Source: Parvibaculum sp.
GTDB taxonomy: Bacteria; Pseudomonadota; Alphaproteobacteria; Parvibaculales; Parvibaculaceae
Direction: 5' to 3'
Length of the DNA: 64,000 bases
Assembly (NCBI RefSeq): GCF_030651915.1
Contig: NZ_JAUSBV010000010.1
Span: forward strand, 186,001 to 250,000
Part shown: positions 24,862-33,179 of the stretch, piece by piece
Layout of the letters: each line of letters opens with the position of its first letter
Position numbering within the stretch: the first letter of the stretch is position 1
Made by a program: the position numbers and the translations under genes
Notes under the pieces: generated by a model
Database searches by the model: none
Seen by the model: the letters and a program-made list of their open reading frames with translations, nothing else
What the model was told of the DNA's origin: nothing

Positions 24862-27090
24862 TCAGGCGCCGGCCATGACCGAAGCGGCTTCGTCGTGGGC
24901 AGGGCGCAGCCGGGCAGGCGGGAACTGCAGCGTGACCGTCGTACCTTCGCCCTGAACGCTTTCGATCCGCAGCTGTCCGTCGTGGAGCTTCATATAGGCC
25001 TTGACGAGGGCAAGCCCCAGGCCCGTGCCTTCATGGCTTCGTGCGAGCGATCCGTCGGCCTGGTAGAACGGCTCGGTCACGCGCTCGATGTCCTCCGCGG
25101 CAATGCCGATACCGGGATCGGCGACCGTCAGGCAAAACCCGCCATCTGCTGCGATTGCAGTGCGGATCGTGATCCTGTCGTTCGGCTTGCTGAATTTCGC
25201 GGCATTGGAAAGGAGATTGGTGAGCATCTGCTTGAACAGGCCGGCATCGGCCCAGAGCTGCGTGAAGGCGTGATCGAAGTCGATCGCGAAGGTTTTTCCT
25301 GCAGCCTCTTTCCAGGAGCGGGCGATGCGGATGCAGGCTTCGGTGGCTTCAGCGATATCGATGTTCTCGTCGGCCAGGCTGACCTTGTTCGAGTCGATAC
25401 GCGACAGGTCCAGAATGTCGTTGACCGTCATCAGGAGATGTTTGCCGCTGTCGGTGATATCCGTCGCGTATTGCCGGTATCTTCCGTCACCCAGCGGGCC
25501 GAATATTTCGGCTGTCATCAGTTCCGAGAATCCGATGATCGCGTTCAACGGCGTCCGGAGTTCGTGCCCCATATTCGCGATGAATTCGGTTTTTGCCCGG
25601 CTGGCTTCCTGCTCCTGACGGTGTGCGGCGCGGATCGCCTCCTCCGCCGCATGCCTTTCGGTCACATCGTGAAAGGTATAGGTAACGAGATCGCGCATCG
25701 TGGTCTCGTCATCCGACAGCGTCCGGGGAACCCGTGAGCGGCTCAGTGTATAGCGCAGACACATGGCCCCGCGCGGACCGGACATGTCTTCAAGCAGATA
25801 TTCGCGGGGAAAGTCCCCGTCAGCCTCGGTTGCCTGCAATAGCGTTGCCGGAAGAATGTCCGAAAGCCGCATCTCCGGCGCAAGCCGTTGCCGGTCGATG
25901 CCGAACATCTGTTCGGCAACCGGGTTGATCATTTCGATCTGCCCTTCGGCATCGGCGATGATGATCGCGTCGGGACTGTCATTGACCACGCTGGTGGTCA
26001 GCAGGCGACGATATTCATTCTCGAGCCTTTGTTGCCGGATATGCCGTCGCTGCCGCGCAATCTCCGAGAGAATGGCGCTCGAACAGACAAGCAGGATGGC
26101 GGCGGACCATCCGGCCAGGTTCAGGTCGATGGCGTGATTCCGGAAGAGGAGAAATCCGATCGCCTGCAGCGTGACCAGCGCGACGATGCCGATCAGTTGC
26201 AGCTGGAGCCAGGACATCCGCTTTTGCAGGAAGAAGCCGGCAAATACGATGACGACAAGTCCGGCGATCACGGCAGGCGTGTCCGTCTGCCGGATGACCG
26301 TCCCCGTGGCGAGTGTTTCATAGGCCATGGCCTGAATGGCGGGACCCGACATCACGCCATGCTTCGGCACAGCGAACTGATCGCCGAGCTCGACAGCCGT
26401 TGCGCCGATGATGAACTTCCGGCCTTCGATCTGATCCCGGCCGACTTCGCCGTTCAGCAGATCGATATAGGAGATTCTCGGGATGCCGTGCGTATCGATG
26501 CTGTAATTGGTGTGGAAGAAAAGCTTCTCCCTGTCGGCCCGTCCCGCAAGCAGGGCGGGAAGAGAGAAATGGAACTGTCCATCGAGCTCGACGCCGTAGG
26601 ATCCGCGCCGCACACGGCCATCCCGCTCGGGCGACACATTGACATTGCCGAGCCATGCATGCTCCGCGAACAGCGCCATCGGGCGCGTGACGACGATTTC
26701 ATTGGTTGTGTTTCTGTCGCCGTCGCGCTGAAAGAAGATCGGCAGTATGATGCGGCCCGATGCCCGCGCGAAGGCATCCGCCAGAATGGCGCTGTCTTCG
26801 GGATAGCTCTCGCCGCTGAGGTCGATATCGAGCGCAATCTGGTTGGCGCCGTTTTCGATCAGGATGTCGACGACCTTCGCATGTGTCCGGCGCGATATCG
26901 GCCACTGGTTGAGTGCACGTAATGTCCGGACGTCGATCGCGACGACAGAAAGGGTTCCGGTCGGCTCGATCTCGACAAGATCCATGCGCCGGTCGAGCGT
27001 CCAGAGGTCAATATCCTCCCAGGCCCCGCCAACGCTCAGGATGACGGTTGTCAGGAGAATAGCTATCGAAACGACAAGCTGCTTCACCAT
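24862..27090 (-). CDS. CHASE2-PAS hybrid-less sensor histidine kinase
   Basis: A 742-residue membrane sensor. Order: an N-terminal transmembrane helix, an extracytoplasmic CHASE2 domain (~25-275; LWTLDRRMDL, GANQIALDIDLSGES, GPAIQAMAYETL), three transmembrane helices (~280-345), a PAS domain (~370-480), a HisKA domain with phospho-acceptor His in NMGHELRTPLNAIIGFSE, and a HATPase with N, G1 and G2 boxes (LLSNAAKFS, DPGIGI, GTGLGLALV). No receiver domain or adjacent response regulator is present, so its partner lies elsewhere. It is the third member of the FecR/TpsB/CHASE2 neighbourhood. Confidence 0.9.
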   Translation of the reverse strand: MVKQLVVSIAILLTTVILSVGGAWEDIDLWTLDRRMDLVEIEPTGTLSVVAIDVRTLRALNQWPISRRTHAKVVDILIENGANQIALDIDLSGESYPEDSAILADAFARASGRIILPIFFQRDGDRNTTNEIVVTRPMALFAEHAWLGNVNVSPERDGRVRRGSYGVELDGQFHFSLPALLAGRADREKLFFHTNYSIDTHGIPRISYIDLLNGEVGRDQIEGRKFIIGATAVELGDQFAVPKHGVMSGPAIQAMAYETLATGTVIRQTDTPAVIAGLVVIVFAGFFLQKRMSWLQLQLIGIVALVTLQAIGFLLFRNHAIDLNLAGWSAAILLVCSSAILSEIARQRRHIRQQRLENEYRRLLTTSVVNDSPDAIIIADAEGQIEMINPVAEQMFGIDRQRLAPEMRLSDILPATLLQATEADGDFPREYLLEDMSGPRGAMCLRYTLSRSRVPRTLSDDETTMRDLVTYTFHDVTERHAAEEAIRAAHRQEQEASRAKTEFIANMGHELRTPLNAIIGFSELMTAEIFGPLGDGRYRQYATDITDSGKHLLMTVNDILDLSRIDSNKVSLADENIDIAEATEACIRIARSWKEAAGKTFAIDFDHAFTQLWADAGLFKQMLTNLLSNAAKFSKPNDRITIRTAIAADGGFCLTVADPGIGIAAEDIERVTEPFYQADGSLARSHEGTGLGLALVKAYMKLHDGQLRIESVQGEGTTVTLQFPPARLRPAHDEAASVMAGA

Positions 27091-27244
27091 TCCCTCGACG
27101 GCGGAATGCGCACACGGTTGCTGTTGATCCGCATCGAGGATGGTCAGGAAACGTTAAGATTTGCTGTCACGGAGTCGTGATTCGCCGCACAGCTGCCGGG
27201 ATACGGCGCTTCGGGTTCCGTGGCGGGATCGCGGCAGTGGCGGA

Positions 27245-27979
27245 TCAGCGTGCCGTCGCCCAGCCGCCGGCGACCGGGATTAACTGTCCGGTGATGAAGT
27301 CCGACCCCGGCCCCGACAGGAAGGCAACGATGGCGGCGGCCTCTTCGGGCTTGCCGAGGCGCCGCAACGGAATGTTCGACAGGATCTTGTCGCGCGATTT
27401 CGGGTCTTCCATCAGCGCGGCCGGAAAATAGTCCGGGCTTTCGATGAAGTTGAAACCCAGCGCATTGACATGGATGTTGAAGCCGGCAAGCTCCTTGGCC
27501 AGCGTCAGCGCCAGCGAATTGGCCGCGCCGCGCGCGGCGGCATAGATGCTGTAATTCGGAATGCCGTTCAGCGGCGCGGCGGACGACAGAAACAATATCT
27601 TGCCGGCCTTCTGCGCCTTCATTTGCGGCACCGCTGCGCGGGTCATGGCGAAGGACTTGAAGACCAGCGCCTCAAAAGTCTCATGCAGGTCCTTGTCGGT
27701 CGCTTCGTCGACGGCGCCGCGCACGGCCGGCCAGGCATCGTTGTTGATCAGCACATCGAGCTGGCCTTCGGCTTCCAGCACGGCCGCGACCGCCTCATGC
27801 GGGTCCTGCGCGGCCAGTGCCCGGACGCCGGGGACCTTTTTCTCGAAGGCGGCGCGGGCGGCCGCATCGGTGAAGCTGGCATCGACGCCATGGACGGAGG
27901 CGCCTTCCGCCAGAAGGGCCCGGGCCGAAGGTCCGCCGACGAAATGGGCGATGTCGGTGATGAGAATGCTGCGCGCCAT
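27245..27979 (-). CDS. halohydrin dehalogenase (haloalcohol dehalogenase), SDR-derived
   Basis: A 244-residue protein of the SDR fold that does not keep the NAD(P) glycine motif. In its place is T8-x4-F13-x-G15 (TDIAHFVG), the halide/nucleophile-site motif of halohydrin dehalogenases. The catalytic set is S133-x12-Y146-x3-R150, with Arg replacing the usual SDR Lys; in HheC the equivalents are Ser132, Tyr145 and Arg149. The segment NNDAWP also matches the ND- motif seen in HheC. These enzymes reversibly convert vicinal haloalcohols to epoxides and open epoxides with halide, cyanide or azide. The start at 27979 begins the fold exactly. It is divergent from an alpha-glucosidase. Confidence 0.85.
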   Translation of the reverse strand: MARSILITDIAHFVGGPSARALLAEGASVHGVDASFTDAAARAAFEKKVPGVRALAAQDPHEAVAAVLEAEGQLDVLINNDAWPAVRGAVDEATDKDLHETFEALVFKSFAMTRAAVPQMKAQKAGKILFLSSAAPLNGIPNYSIYAAARGAANSLALTLAKELAGFNIHVNALGFNFIESPDYFPAALMEDPKSRDKILSNIPLRRLGKPEEAAAIVAFLSGPGSDFITGQLIPVAGGWATAR

Positions 27980-28092
27980 GTCGGCCCCTGTTCGACGTGA
28001 AATCCCGATTGTCAGCTCCGTCGCCGCCGTGAGACTGTGTCGGCCGGGTCGCAAGGTCAAGATCAGGACGGAAGGAAGCAGAGGTGGGGGGC

Positions 28093-29697
28093 ATGGAGAG
28101 CGAGTGGTGGAAGGGTGCGGTGGTCTATCAGATCTATCCGCGCAGTTTCCGCGATAGCAATGGCGACGGCATCGGCGATCTTCGCGGCATCGAGGAGAAG
28201 CTCGATCATGTCGCCGGGCTCGGCGCCGATGCGATCTGGCTGTCGCCGATCTATCCCTCGCCCAATCGCGATTTCGGCTATGACGTGTCGGACTATTGCG
28301 CCATTGCGCCCGAGATGGGGACAATGGCCGATTTCGACCGGCTGCTGGCCGCGGTCCACAAGCGCGGCATGAAGCTCATTCTCGATCAGGTGCTGGCGCA
28401 TTCGTCGGACCAGCATCAATGGTTCGCCGAAAGCCAACTCTCGGCCGACAATCCGAAATCGGACTGGTATGTCTGGGCCGACGCCAAGGAAGACGGCACG
28501 GTGCCCAACAACTGGCTCTCGGCCTTTGGCGGCCCGGCCTGGTCGTGGAATCCGGTGCGGCGGCAGTATTACCATCACAAGTTTCTGAAGAGCCAGCCGA
28601 AGCTCAACTTCCACAATCCGGACGTCGTTTCGGCCTGCATGGATGTGCTGCGCTTCTGGCTCGACAAGGGCGTCGACGGTTTCCGCCTCGATGTTGCCAA
28701 TTCCTATCTGCACGAGGCGGCGCTGACCGACAATCCGCCGCTGCCGCGCGACGAGCGCAGCTTCCTCGACTGGGCGCATGCGCCGCGCCTGCAACGCCAC
28801 ATCCATGACGCCAACATGCCCGAGAACGAATGGGCGATGAAGCGCGTGCGGGCGACGATGAACGAATACGAAGCGCGGCTGGCCTTCGGCGAGTTTTCGG
28901 AACGGCCGGAAATGTTCGGGCTCTATGCGGGCGGGGCGGAGCGGCTGCATACCGGCTACACCTTCGACTTCCTCGAGGACTGGAGTTTCGCGCCGTCCGT
29001 CTTCCGCCGCTATTACGAGGAATTGCTGGCGCCGATGCCCGAGCTCTTTCCCTGCGTGACCTTTTCCAATCACGACATCGTGCGGCCTGTGACGCGTTGG
29101 GGCGGCGGCAGGGGCGATGAGGGGCTGGCGAAGCTCGGATTGACGCTGCTTCTGGCGCTCAAGGGCACGGTGCTGATGTTCGAGGGCGAGGAGCTGGGGC
29201 TGCCCGAAGTCGATCTCGAACGGCATCACATCAAGGACCCGGTCGGCGATCTCTATTTTCCGTGGTCGAAGGGGCGCGACGGCTGCCGCACGCCGATGCC
29301 GTGGGAGCGTCACACGCATGAGGCCGGCTTCACGGCGGCAACGCCCTGGCTGCCGATCCCCGATTATCACCGCGAGCGGGCGGTCGATGTTCAGCAAGCG
29401 GACGGAAACTCGGTGCTGGCCCATGCCCGCGCCGTCGTTGCGCTCCGCAAGGCGCATCCGGCGCTTGCGCGGGGATCGATCCGCTTTCTCGATGCGGGCG
29501 AGCCGGTGCTGGCTTTCGAGCGCGAAGGCGAGGGGGAAAGGCTGTTCTGTGTCTTTAATCTCGGCAAGAAGCCGGAGCCGGCGCAATTTGCGCTGCCGAA
29601 GGAAGCGGGCGAGGCGGTGTTCACGCTGGGCGAAGTCGAGCGCGAAGGTGCCACGCTGAAACTTGGCGCGCGCGCGGCGGTTGTTTTTCGAGCGTAG
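28093..29697 (+). CDS. GH13 alpha-glucosidase (subfamily 23-like)
   Basis: A 534-residue cytoplasmic alpha-glucosidase hydrolysing alpha-glucosidic bonds in maltose-type or similar substrates. GH13 regions are intact: DQVLAHSSDQHQWF (region I), GFRLDVAN with nucleophile Asp200, AFGEFSE with acid/base Glu267, and FSNHDIVR with the transition-state Asp. The DQV-HSSDQH form of region I is typical of subfamily 23 rather than the oligo-1,6-glucosidases. No signal peptide. The ATG at 28093 follows a GAGGTGGGGG sequence; an in-frame GTG lies 9 nt upstream. A hairpin-ended repeat element follows the gene. Confidence 0.9.
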   Translation: MESEWWKGAVVYQIYPRSFRDSNGDGIGDLRGIEEKLDHVAGLGADAIWLSPIYPSPNRDFGYDVSDYCAIAPEMGTMADFDRLLAAVHKRGMKLILDQVLAHSSDQHQWFAESQLSADNPKSDWYVWADAKEDGTVPNNWLSAFGGPAWSWNPVRRQYYHHKFLKSQPKLNFHNPDVVSACMDVLRFWLDKGVDGFRLDVANSYLHEAALTDNPPLPRDERSFLDWAHAPRLQRHIHDANMPENEWAMKRVRATMNEYEARLAFGEFSERPEMFGLYAGGAERLHTGYTFDFLEDWSFAPSVFRRYYEELLAPMPELFPCVTFSNHDIVRPVTRWGGGRGDEGLAKLGLTLLLALKGTVLMFEGEELGLPEVDLERHHIKDPVGDLYFPWSKGRDGCRTPMPWERHTHEAGFTAATPWLPIPDYHRERAVDVQQADGNSVLAHARAVVALRKAHPALARGSIRFLDAGEPVLAFEREGEGERLFCVFNLGKKPEPAQFALPKEAGEAVFTLGEVEREGATLKLGARAAVVFRA

Positions 29698-29723
29698 TTG
29701 CTTCGGCAGCTTTTCCGTCTGGA

Positions 29724-29894
29724 CCACCCTCCCTCAGGGGGAGGGTCGAAAGTTGCGAGCGCTTGCGAGCAAGTTTCGGGGAGGGGTAAGCGAGGAACTT
29801 CAGGGCATAACCGGAAGCACGCATTTTGCCGATAGCGGAGTCCCCCTCCCCAAACCGCTTGCAGCGGTTTGACCCTCCCTCAGGGGGAGGGTGG
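29724..29894 (-). repeat. ~170-bp intergenic element with hairpin ends, copy 2
   Basis: Lies in the 371-bp gap after the alpha-glucosidase and runs opposite to copy 1 at 11086-11255. Shared internal blocks (on the minus strand) include AAACCGC-TGCAA-GCGGTTT, GGGGAGGGGGAC, CCGCTATCGG, and TTCCTCGCTTACCCCTCCCC. Both ends carry the same 21-bp hairpin core with ACCCTCCC / GGGAGGGT arms. Confidence 0.85.
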
Positions 29895-29905
29895 GCCACA
29901 ATCTG

Positions 29906-29927
29906 CGGCGCAGAATAAACTGCGCCG
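29906..29927. terminator. hairpin, possible weak terminator after alpha-glucosidase
   Basis: Perfect 8-bp arms CGGCGCAG and CTGCGCCG with an AATAAA loop, followed by TTTCC on the plus strand. The U-tract is short, so termination is uncertain. Confidence 0.4.
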
Positions 29928-30038
29928 TTTCCTCCGTATTAAGATTAAAACCAGATGCCGCAATCCGGCCATTTTGCCGCCGGAATCGAGGCCCAGATTC
30001 TGGTGATGACGTGGGGGGATTGGGCAACCTGAGAAAGG

Positions 30039-30061
30039 GGCCCGCGTCCAATCCGCGGGCC
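30039..30061 (+). other. GC hairpin immediately upstream of a start codon
   Basis: Perfect 8-bp arms GGCCCGCG and CGCGGGCC with loop TCCAATC, ending 7 nt before the ATG at 30069, where a ribosome site would be expected. It could hold back translation of that start, or indicate use of the downstream ATG at 30093. Confidence 0.5.
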
Positions 30062-30068
30062 GAACGAA

Positions 30069-30542
30069 ATGGAGCACGCACCGGTTTCCCGGATGTCGCT
30101 TCGAAAGCGGCTCTGGACCTCCTGCCTCCTCTTCCTGCTGATTGCGGCCTGCGCCGCGCTGACCGCCTTGCCGGCATCGGCCGCGTCCGACGCCGACGAA
30201 GCGGCCGGTTCGCTTTCCTTCGCCTCGCCGCATTCGCCACTCGCACCGCAGACCTTCTGGTTCAGTACGCCGTCGAGCCTGCCGGATGAAAACGCCATCG
30301 ATCTACGTCCCCATCGCAACTTCGGCATCACGCTGGCGCCGCGTTCCGATGTCGTCGCGCCGCGCGGCGGCGGTCCCGCCAAGGGCACGCTCGCCACGTC
30401 GCTGCGCTCGGCCGTGGAGCGGGCCAGCGACAGCACCGGCCGCCGCCTCGAATTCAGCAAGGGCGACGTGATCCTCAATTTCTCCGACACGCTGTTTCTG
30501 CGCCTCGACGAACAGGAGATCACCTACAGGATCAGGTTTTGA
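30069..30542 (+). CDS. small exported protein of unknown function
   Basis: A 157-residue protein (149 if started at the second ATG, 30093). A hydrophobic signal-like segment RLWTSCLLFLLIAACAALTALPASAAS is broken by charged flanks and ends in an Ala-x-Ala site, so it is probably periplasmic. The mature part has no family I recognise; the C-terminal half (GDVILNFSDTLFLRLDEQEITYRIRF) looks like beta structure. It ends 12 bp from the convergent end of the MocA-type fusion gene. Confidence 0.6.
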   Translation: MEHAPVSRMSLRKRLWTSCLLFLLIAACAALTALPASAASDADEAAGSLSFASPHSPLAPQTFWFSTPSSLPDENAIDLRPHRNFGITLAPRSDVVAPRGGGPAKGTLATSLRSAVERASDSTGRRLEFSKGDVILNFSDTLFLRLDEQEITYRIRF

Positions 30543-30554
30543 GGGCGCGCGCGT

Positions 30555-32168
30555 TCAGTCCCCGCGCCGCCGCTCCCATTCCTCCATCGTGTCGATATCC
30601 TTCAGCGCCGCGTCGTCCGGCATCGGCACTTCGCAGACGGCATCGGCATGTTCGCCGATCAGGTGCCTGGCGCCGGTGTCGCCCTTGGTCTCCTTGATGG
30701 CCGCGAACCATTCGCGGCCCCAGAGGACCGGGTTGCCGCGCTTGCCGCCCACGGTCGGCACGCAGATGGTGCGGCCCTCTTCCGGGTCGAAGGCGGCGAT
30801 CAGGCGGTCGAGATGGTCGGCGCTGATGTCGGGCATGTCGCCGAGGCAGATCAGGGCGGCGTCGACGTCGTCGGGCAGGCCATTTATCCCCACCCTCAGC
30901 GAGGTGCTCAGACCCTCTTTGTGACAGTTATTTGACAGTTTTGTGACAGAGAGGGGTTCGAGCGCTTTTTCGACTGCTGCCGCGCGGTCGCCGGTGACGA
31001 CGATCACCGGCCGCGCCGACGAGGCCAGCGCCGCTTCAGCAACATGCCGAACCATCGCTTTTCCATGAATCGGCATGGTCAGCTTGTTCGGTCCGCCCAT
31101 GCGGCTGGACTGGCCGGCGGCCAGAATTATCGCGGCGACACGGGGACTTGCGGGCTTCGCGCGGGTGCCTTCGCGCGGTTGCGGGCGTGAGGGGATCTCT
31201 TTCAGCAAACCGCCGACGCCCATGCCCATGACATGCTCCGGCGTCACCGCCATGCCGGCCATCAGCCGCGCCAGCACCCAGTCGAAACCGTTGAGCTTCG
31301 GTGAGCGGGCGCAGCCGGGCAGGCCAATGACCGGCGTTTTATCGAGGCGGGCCAACAACATAAGGTTGCCGGGGTCGACCGGCATGCCGAAATGCAGGAC
31401 CTCGCCGCCTGCCTGCGCGATGCCTGCGGGCACGACATCGCGACGATCGACGGTCGCCGAGGCACCGAAGATCAGCACTGGCGACAGGCCCTCGGCGATC
31501 AGTTCGCGGACCGCGCTGGCGACCGCCAAGTCATTGTGTTCGCAGCGGATTTCGCGCGCGATCGTGCTTCCCATCGCGGCGAGACGGGCGTCGAGCACGG
31601 CGCGGCTCTTGTCCATCACGCTTGCTTTGGTGTCCGGCAGTTGCGTGGCGACGAGGCCGACCTTGTGCGCTTTGAACGCATGCAGCGTCATCGCTGCGTC
31701 GCTGCTGCGGGCGATCTCGAGCGCGCGGTCGAGCTCGGCGCGCGGCGCGGCGAAGGGAATTATCTTAATGGTGGCAAGCATTTGTCGTGCGGTCACGGTC
31801 TCGTAGGGCGCAAGCGTCGCCACCGTGATCGCCTCGCCGATGGCGTTGATCGCGGCGATGCGCGCGGCGTCGATCTCGACGATGCCGCCTGCTTCGGCAT
31901 GCAGATTGGCGCGGCCGGTGAAGGGTGCTGCGGCGCGAATGTTGTTGCCTGCCAAGGCCTTGGCGAGCGCTGCCGCCGCTTCGTCCTCGGCCACGTCGTC
32001 CGCTTCGAGGCGCGCGGCGATGACGGTGGCGACGCCCGCCGCTTTCAGCGCCGCCACATCGGCGGCACTCAAGTGCCTGCCTTTCTTGAAGGTTTCGCTT
32101 CCCACTTTCCGCGAATGGGCGAGGATCGCACCTTCTGCTTCTTCCGGTTTCATCTCGCCGAAGATCAT
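30555..32168 (-). CDS. molybdopterin-binding / MocA-type molybdenum cofactor cytidylyltransferase fusion
   Basis: A 537-residue fusion. Residues ~1-340 form a MoCF/MoeA-like molybdopterin-binding region (VTARQMLATIKIIPFAAPR, LIFGASATVDRRDVVPAGI, GLPGCARSPKLNGFDWVLARL). From ~345 a nucleotidyltransferase domain starts with LAAGQSSRMGGPNKL and continues with CLGDMPDI and GGKRGNPVLWG, as in MocA and MobA. In MocA enzymes it converts molybdopterin-Mo to the cytosine dinucleotide cofactor required by xanthine-oxidase-family enzymes. That fits its place as the last gene of the cox cluster, overlapping the XdhC gene by 4 bp. Confidence 0.88.
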   Translation of the reverse strand: MIFGEMKPEEAEGAILAHSRKVGSETFKKGRHLSAADVAALKAAGVATVIAARLEADDVAEDEAAAALAKALAGNNIRAAAPFTGRANLHAEAGGIVEIDAARIAAINAIGEAITVATLAPYETVTARQMLATIKIIPFAAPRAELDRALEIARSSDAAMTLHAFKAHKVGLVATQLPDTKASVMDKSRAVLDARLAAMGSTIAREIRCEHNDLAVASAVRELIAEGLSPVLIFGASATVDRRDVVPAGIAQAGGEVLHFGMPVDPGNLMLLARLDKTPVIGLPGCARSPKLNGFDWVLARLMAGMAVTPEHVMGMGVGGLLKEIPSRPQPREGTRAKPASPRVAAIILAAGQSSRMGGPNKLTMPIHGKAMVRHVAEAALASSARPVIVVTGDRAAAVEKALEPLSVTKLSNNCHKEGLSTSLRVGINGLPDDVDAALICLGDMPDISADHLDRLIAAFDPEEGRTICVPTVGGKRGNPVLWGREWFAAIKETKGDTGARHLIGEHADAVCEVPMPDDAALKDIDTMEEWERRRGD

Positions 32169-32842
32169 TGGCGCAGGGTCTCCGTGATTTGCGCCATGAT
32201 CGAGATCGCGATCTCGGCCGGGCTTTTCGCGCCGATCGACAGGCCGACCGGCCCGTGAATGCGAGCAATATCAATGTCTTCGAAGCCGGCTTCGTTCAGC
32301 CGCGCGAGGCGCGCCGCATGCGTCTTCTTCGAGCCGAGCGCGCCGATATAGAAGGCGGGGCTCTTCAGCGCCGCCTGCAGCGCCGGGTCGTCGAGCTTCG
32401 GGTCATGGGTCAGCGTAACGACCGCCGTGCGCGTGTCGGGCGCCAGCGCGGCCATCGCCTCGTCCGGCCAGTCGTGGCGCAAGTCGATGTCCGGAAAGCG
32501 GTTTTCGGAGGCGAAGGCGGTGCGCGGGTCGATCACCGTCACGTCGTAGCCGGCGAGAGCGGCCATGCGCGCCAGCGGCTGTGCGATGTGAACGGCGCCG
32601 ACAATGACGAGGCGCAGCGGCGGGTTGAAGGGGTTGAGGAACCAGTCGCCATCGGGGCCGGTGATGACCGTCGCGCGGTCGCTCGCCAGCACTTCATGCG
32701 ATGCTTTAATTAACCAGTTTTCTTTTTGTTTTTCAGTTGGATAGAGGAGTTCCCCGAATCCATCTGTTAACCGTGTTGCCAGCACCACCGGGCGCTTGGC
32801 GGCGCGATCCTTGACCAGTTGTGCGAGGATTGCGGCGTCCAT
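32165..32842 (-). CDS. XdhC/CoxI family maturation factor, C-terminal-type Rossmann subunit
   Basis: A 225-residue protein with the XdhC Rossmann domain (LRLVIVGAVHIAQPLARMAALAGYDVTVIDPR; later FYIGALGSKKTHAARLARL and IHGPVGLSIGAKSPAEIAISIMAQI). XdhC-type proteins bind the molybdenum cofactor, help insert the terminal sulfur ligand and deliver it to the large subunit. Its N-terminal part is reduced; the matching XdhC_CoxI N-terminal domain is a separate gene one nucleotide upstream. The stop overlaps the MocA-type fusion. Confidence 0.88.
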   Translation of the reverse strand: MDAAILAQLVKDRAAKRPVVLATRLTDGFGELLYPTEKQKENWLIKASHEVLASDRATVITGPDGDWFLNPFNPPLRLVIVGAVHIAQPLARMAALAGYDVTVIDPRTAFASENRFPDIDLRHDWPDEAMAALAPDTRTAVVTLTHDPKLDDPALQAALKSPAFYIGALGSKKTHAARLARLNEAGFEDIDIARIHGPVGLSIGAKSPAEIAISIMAQITETLRQ

Positions 32843-32843
32843 C

Positions 32844-33179
32844 TCAGCCCGTCACCGGTTCGACCATGACGCGGATGCGGCCGCCACAGGCCAGTCCAAC
32901 CTCCCATGCCATGGCGTCGGAAACGCCATATTCGAGCATTTCCGGCTTGCCGCTGGTCAGCGTCTCAAGCGCGCGCGTCACCACATCGCCTTCGATGCAG
33001 CCGCCGGACACGGAACCCACAAAGCTGCCGTCGTCGCGGATCGCGAGTTGGCTGCCGACGGGCCGCGGCGCCGAGCCCCAGGTTTCGATGACGGTTGCGA
33101 GTGCGACCCTGCGGCCTTCGGCGCGCCAGTGAGCCGCTTCCTCCAACACATTGTTATCGCTGGTGTTTTTGTCGGTCAC
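32844..33179 (-). CDS. XdhC_CoxI N-terminal-domain protein
   Basis: A 111-residue protein holding only the XdhC_CoxI domain: ALATVIETWGSAPRPVGSQLAI, then GSFVGSVSGGCIEGDVV with the conserved GGCIE cysteine, and ending GLACGGRIRVMVEPV. It therefore pairs with the separate Rossmann subunit encoded just downstream (1-nt gap). The start is GTG at 33179, overlapping the CoxE stop by 4 bp. Role: molybdenum cofactor handling for the CoxL-type enzyme. Confidence 0.88.
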   Translation of the reverse strand: MTDKNTSDNNVLEEAAHWRAEGRRVALATVIETWGSAPRPVGSQLAIRDDGSFVGSVSGGCIEGDVVTRALETLTSGKPEMLEYGVSDAMAWEVGLACGGRIRVMVEPVTG

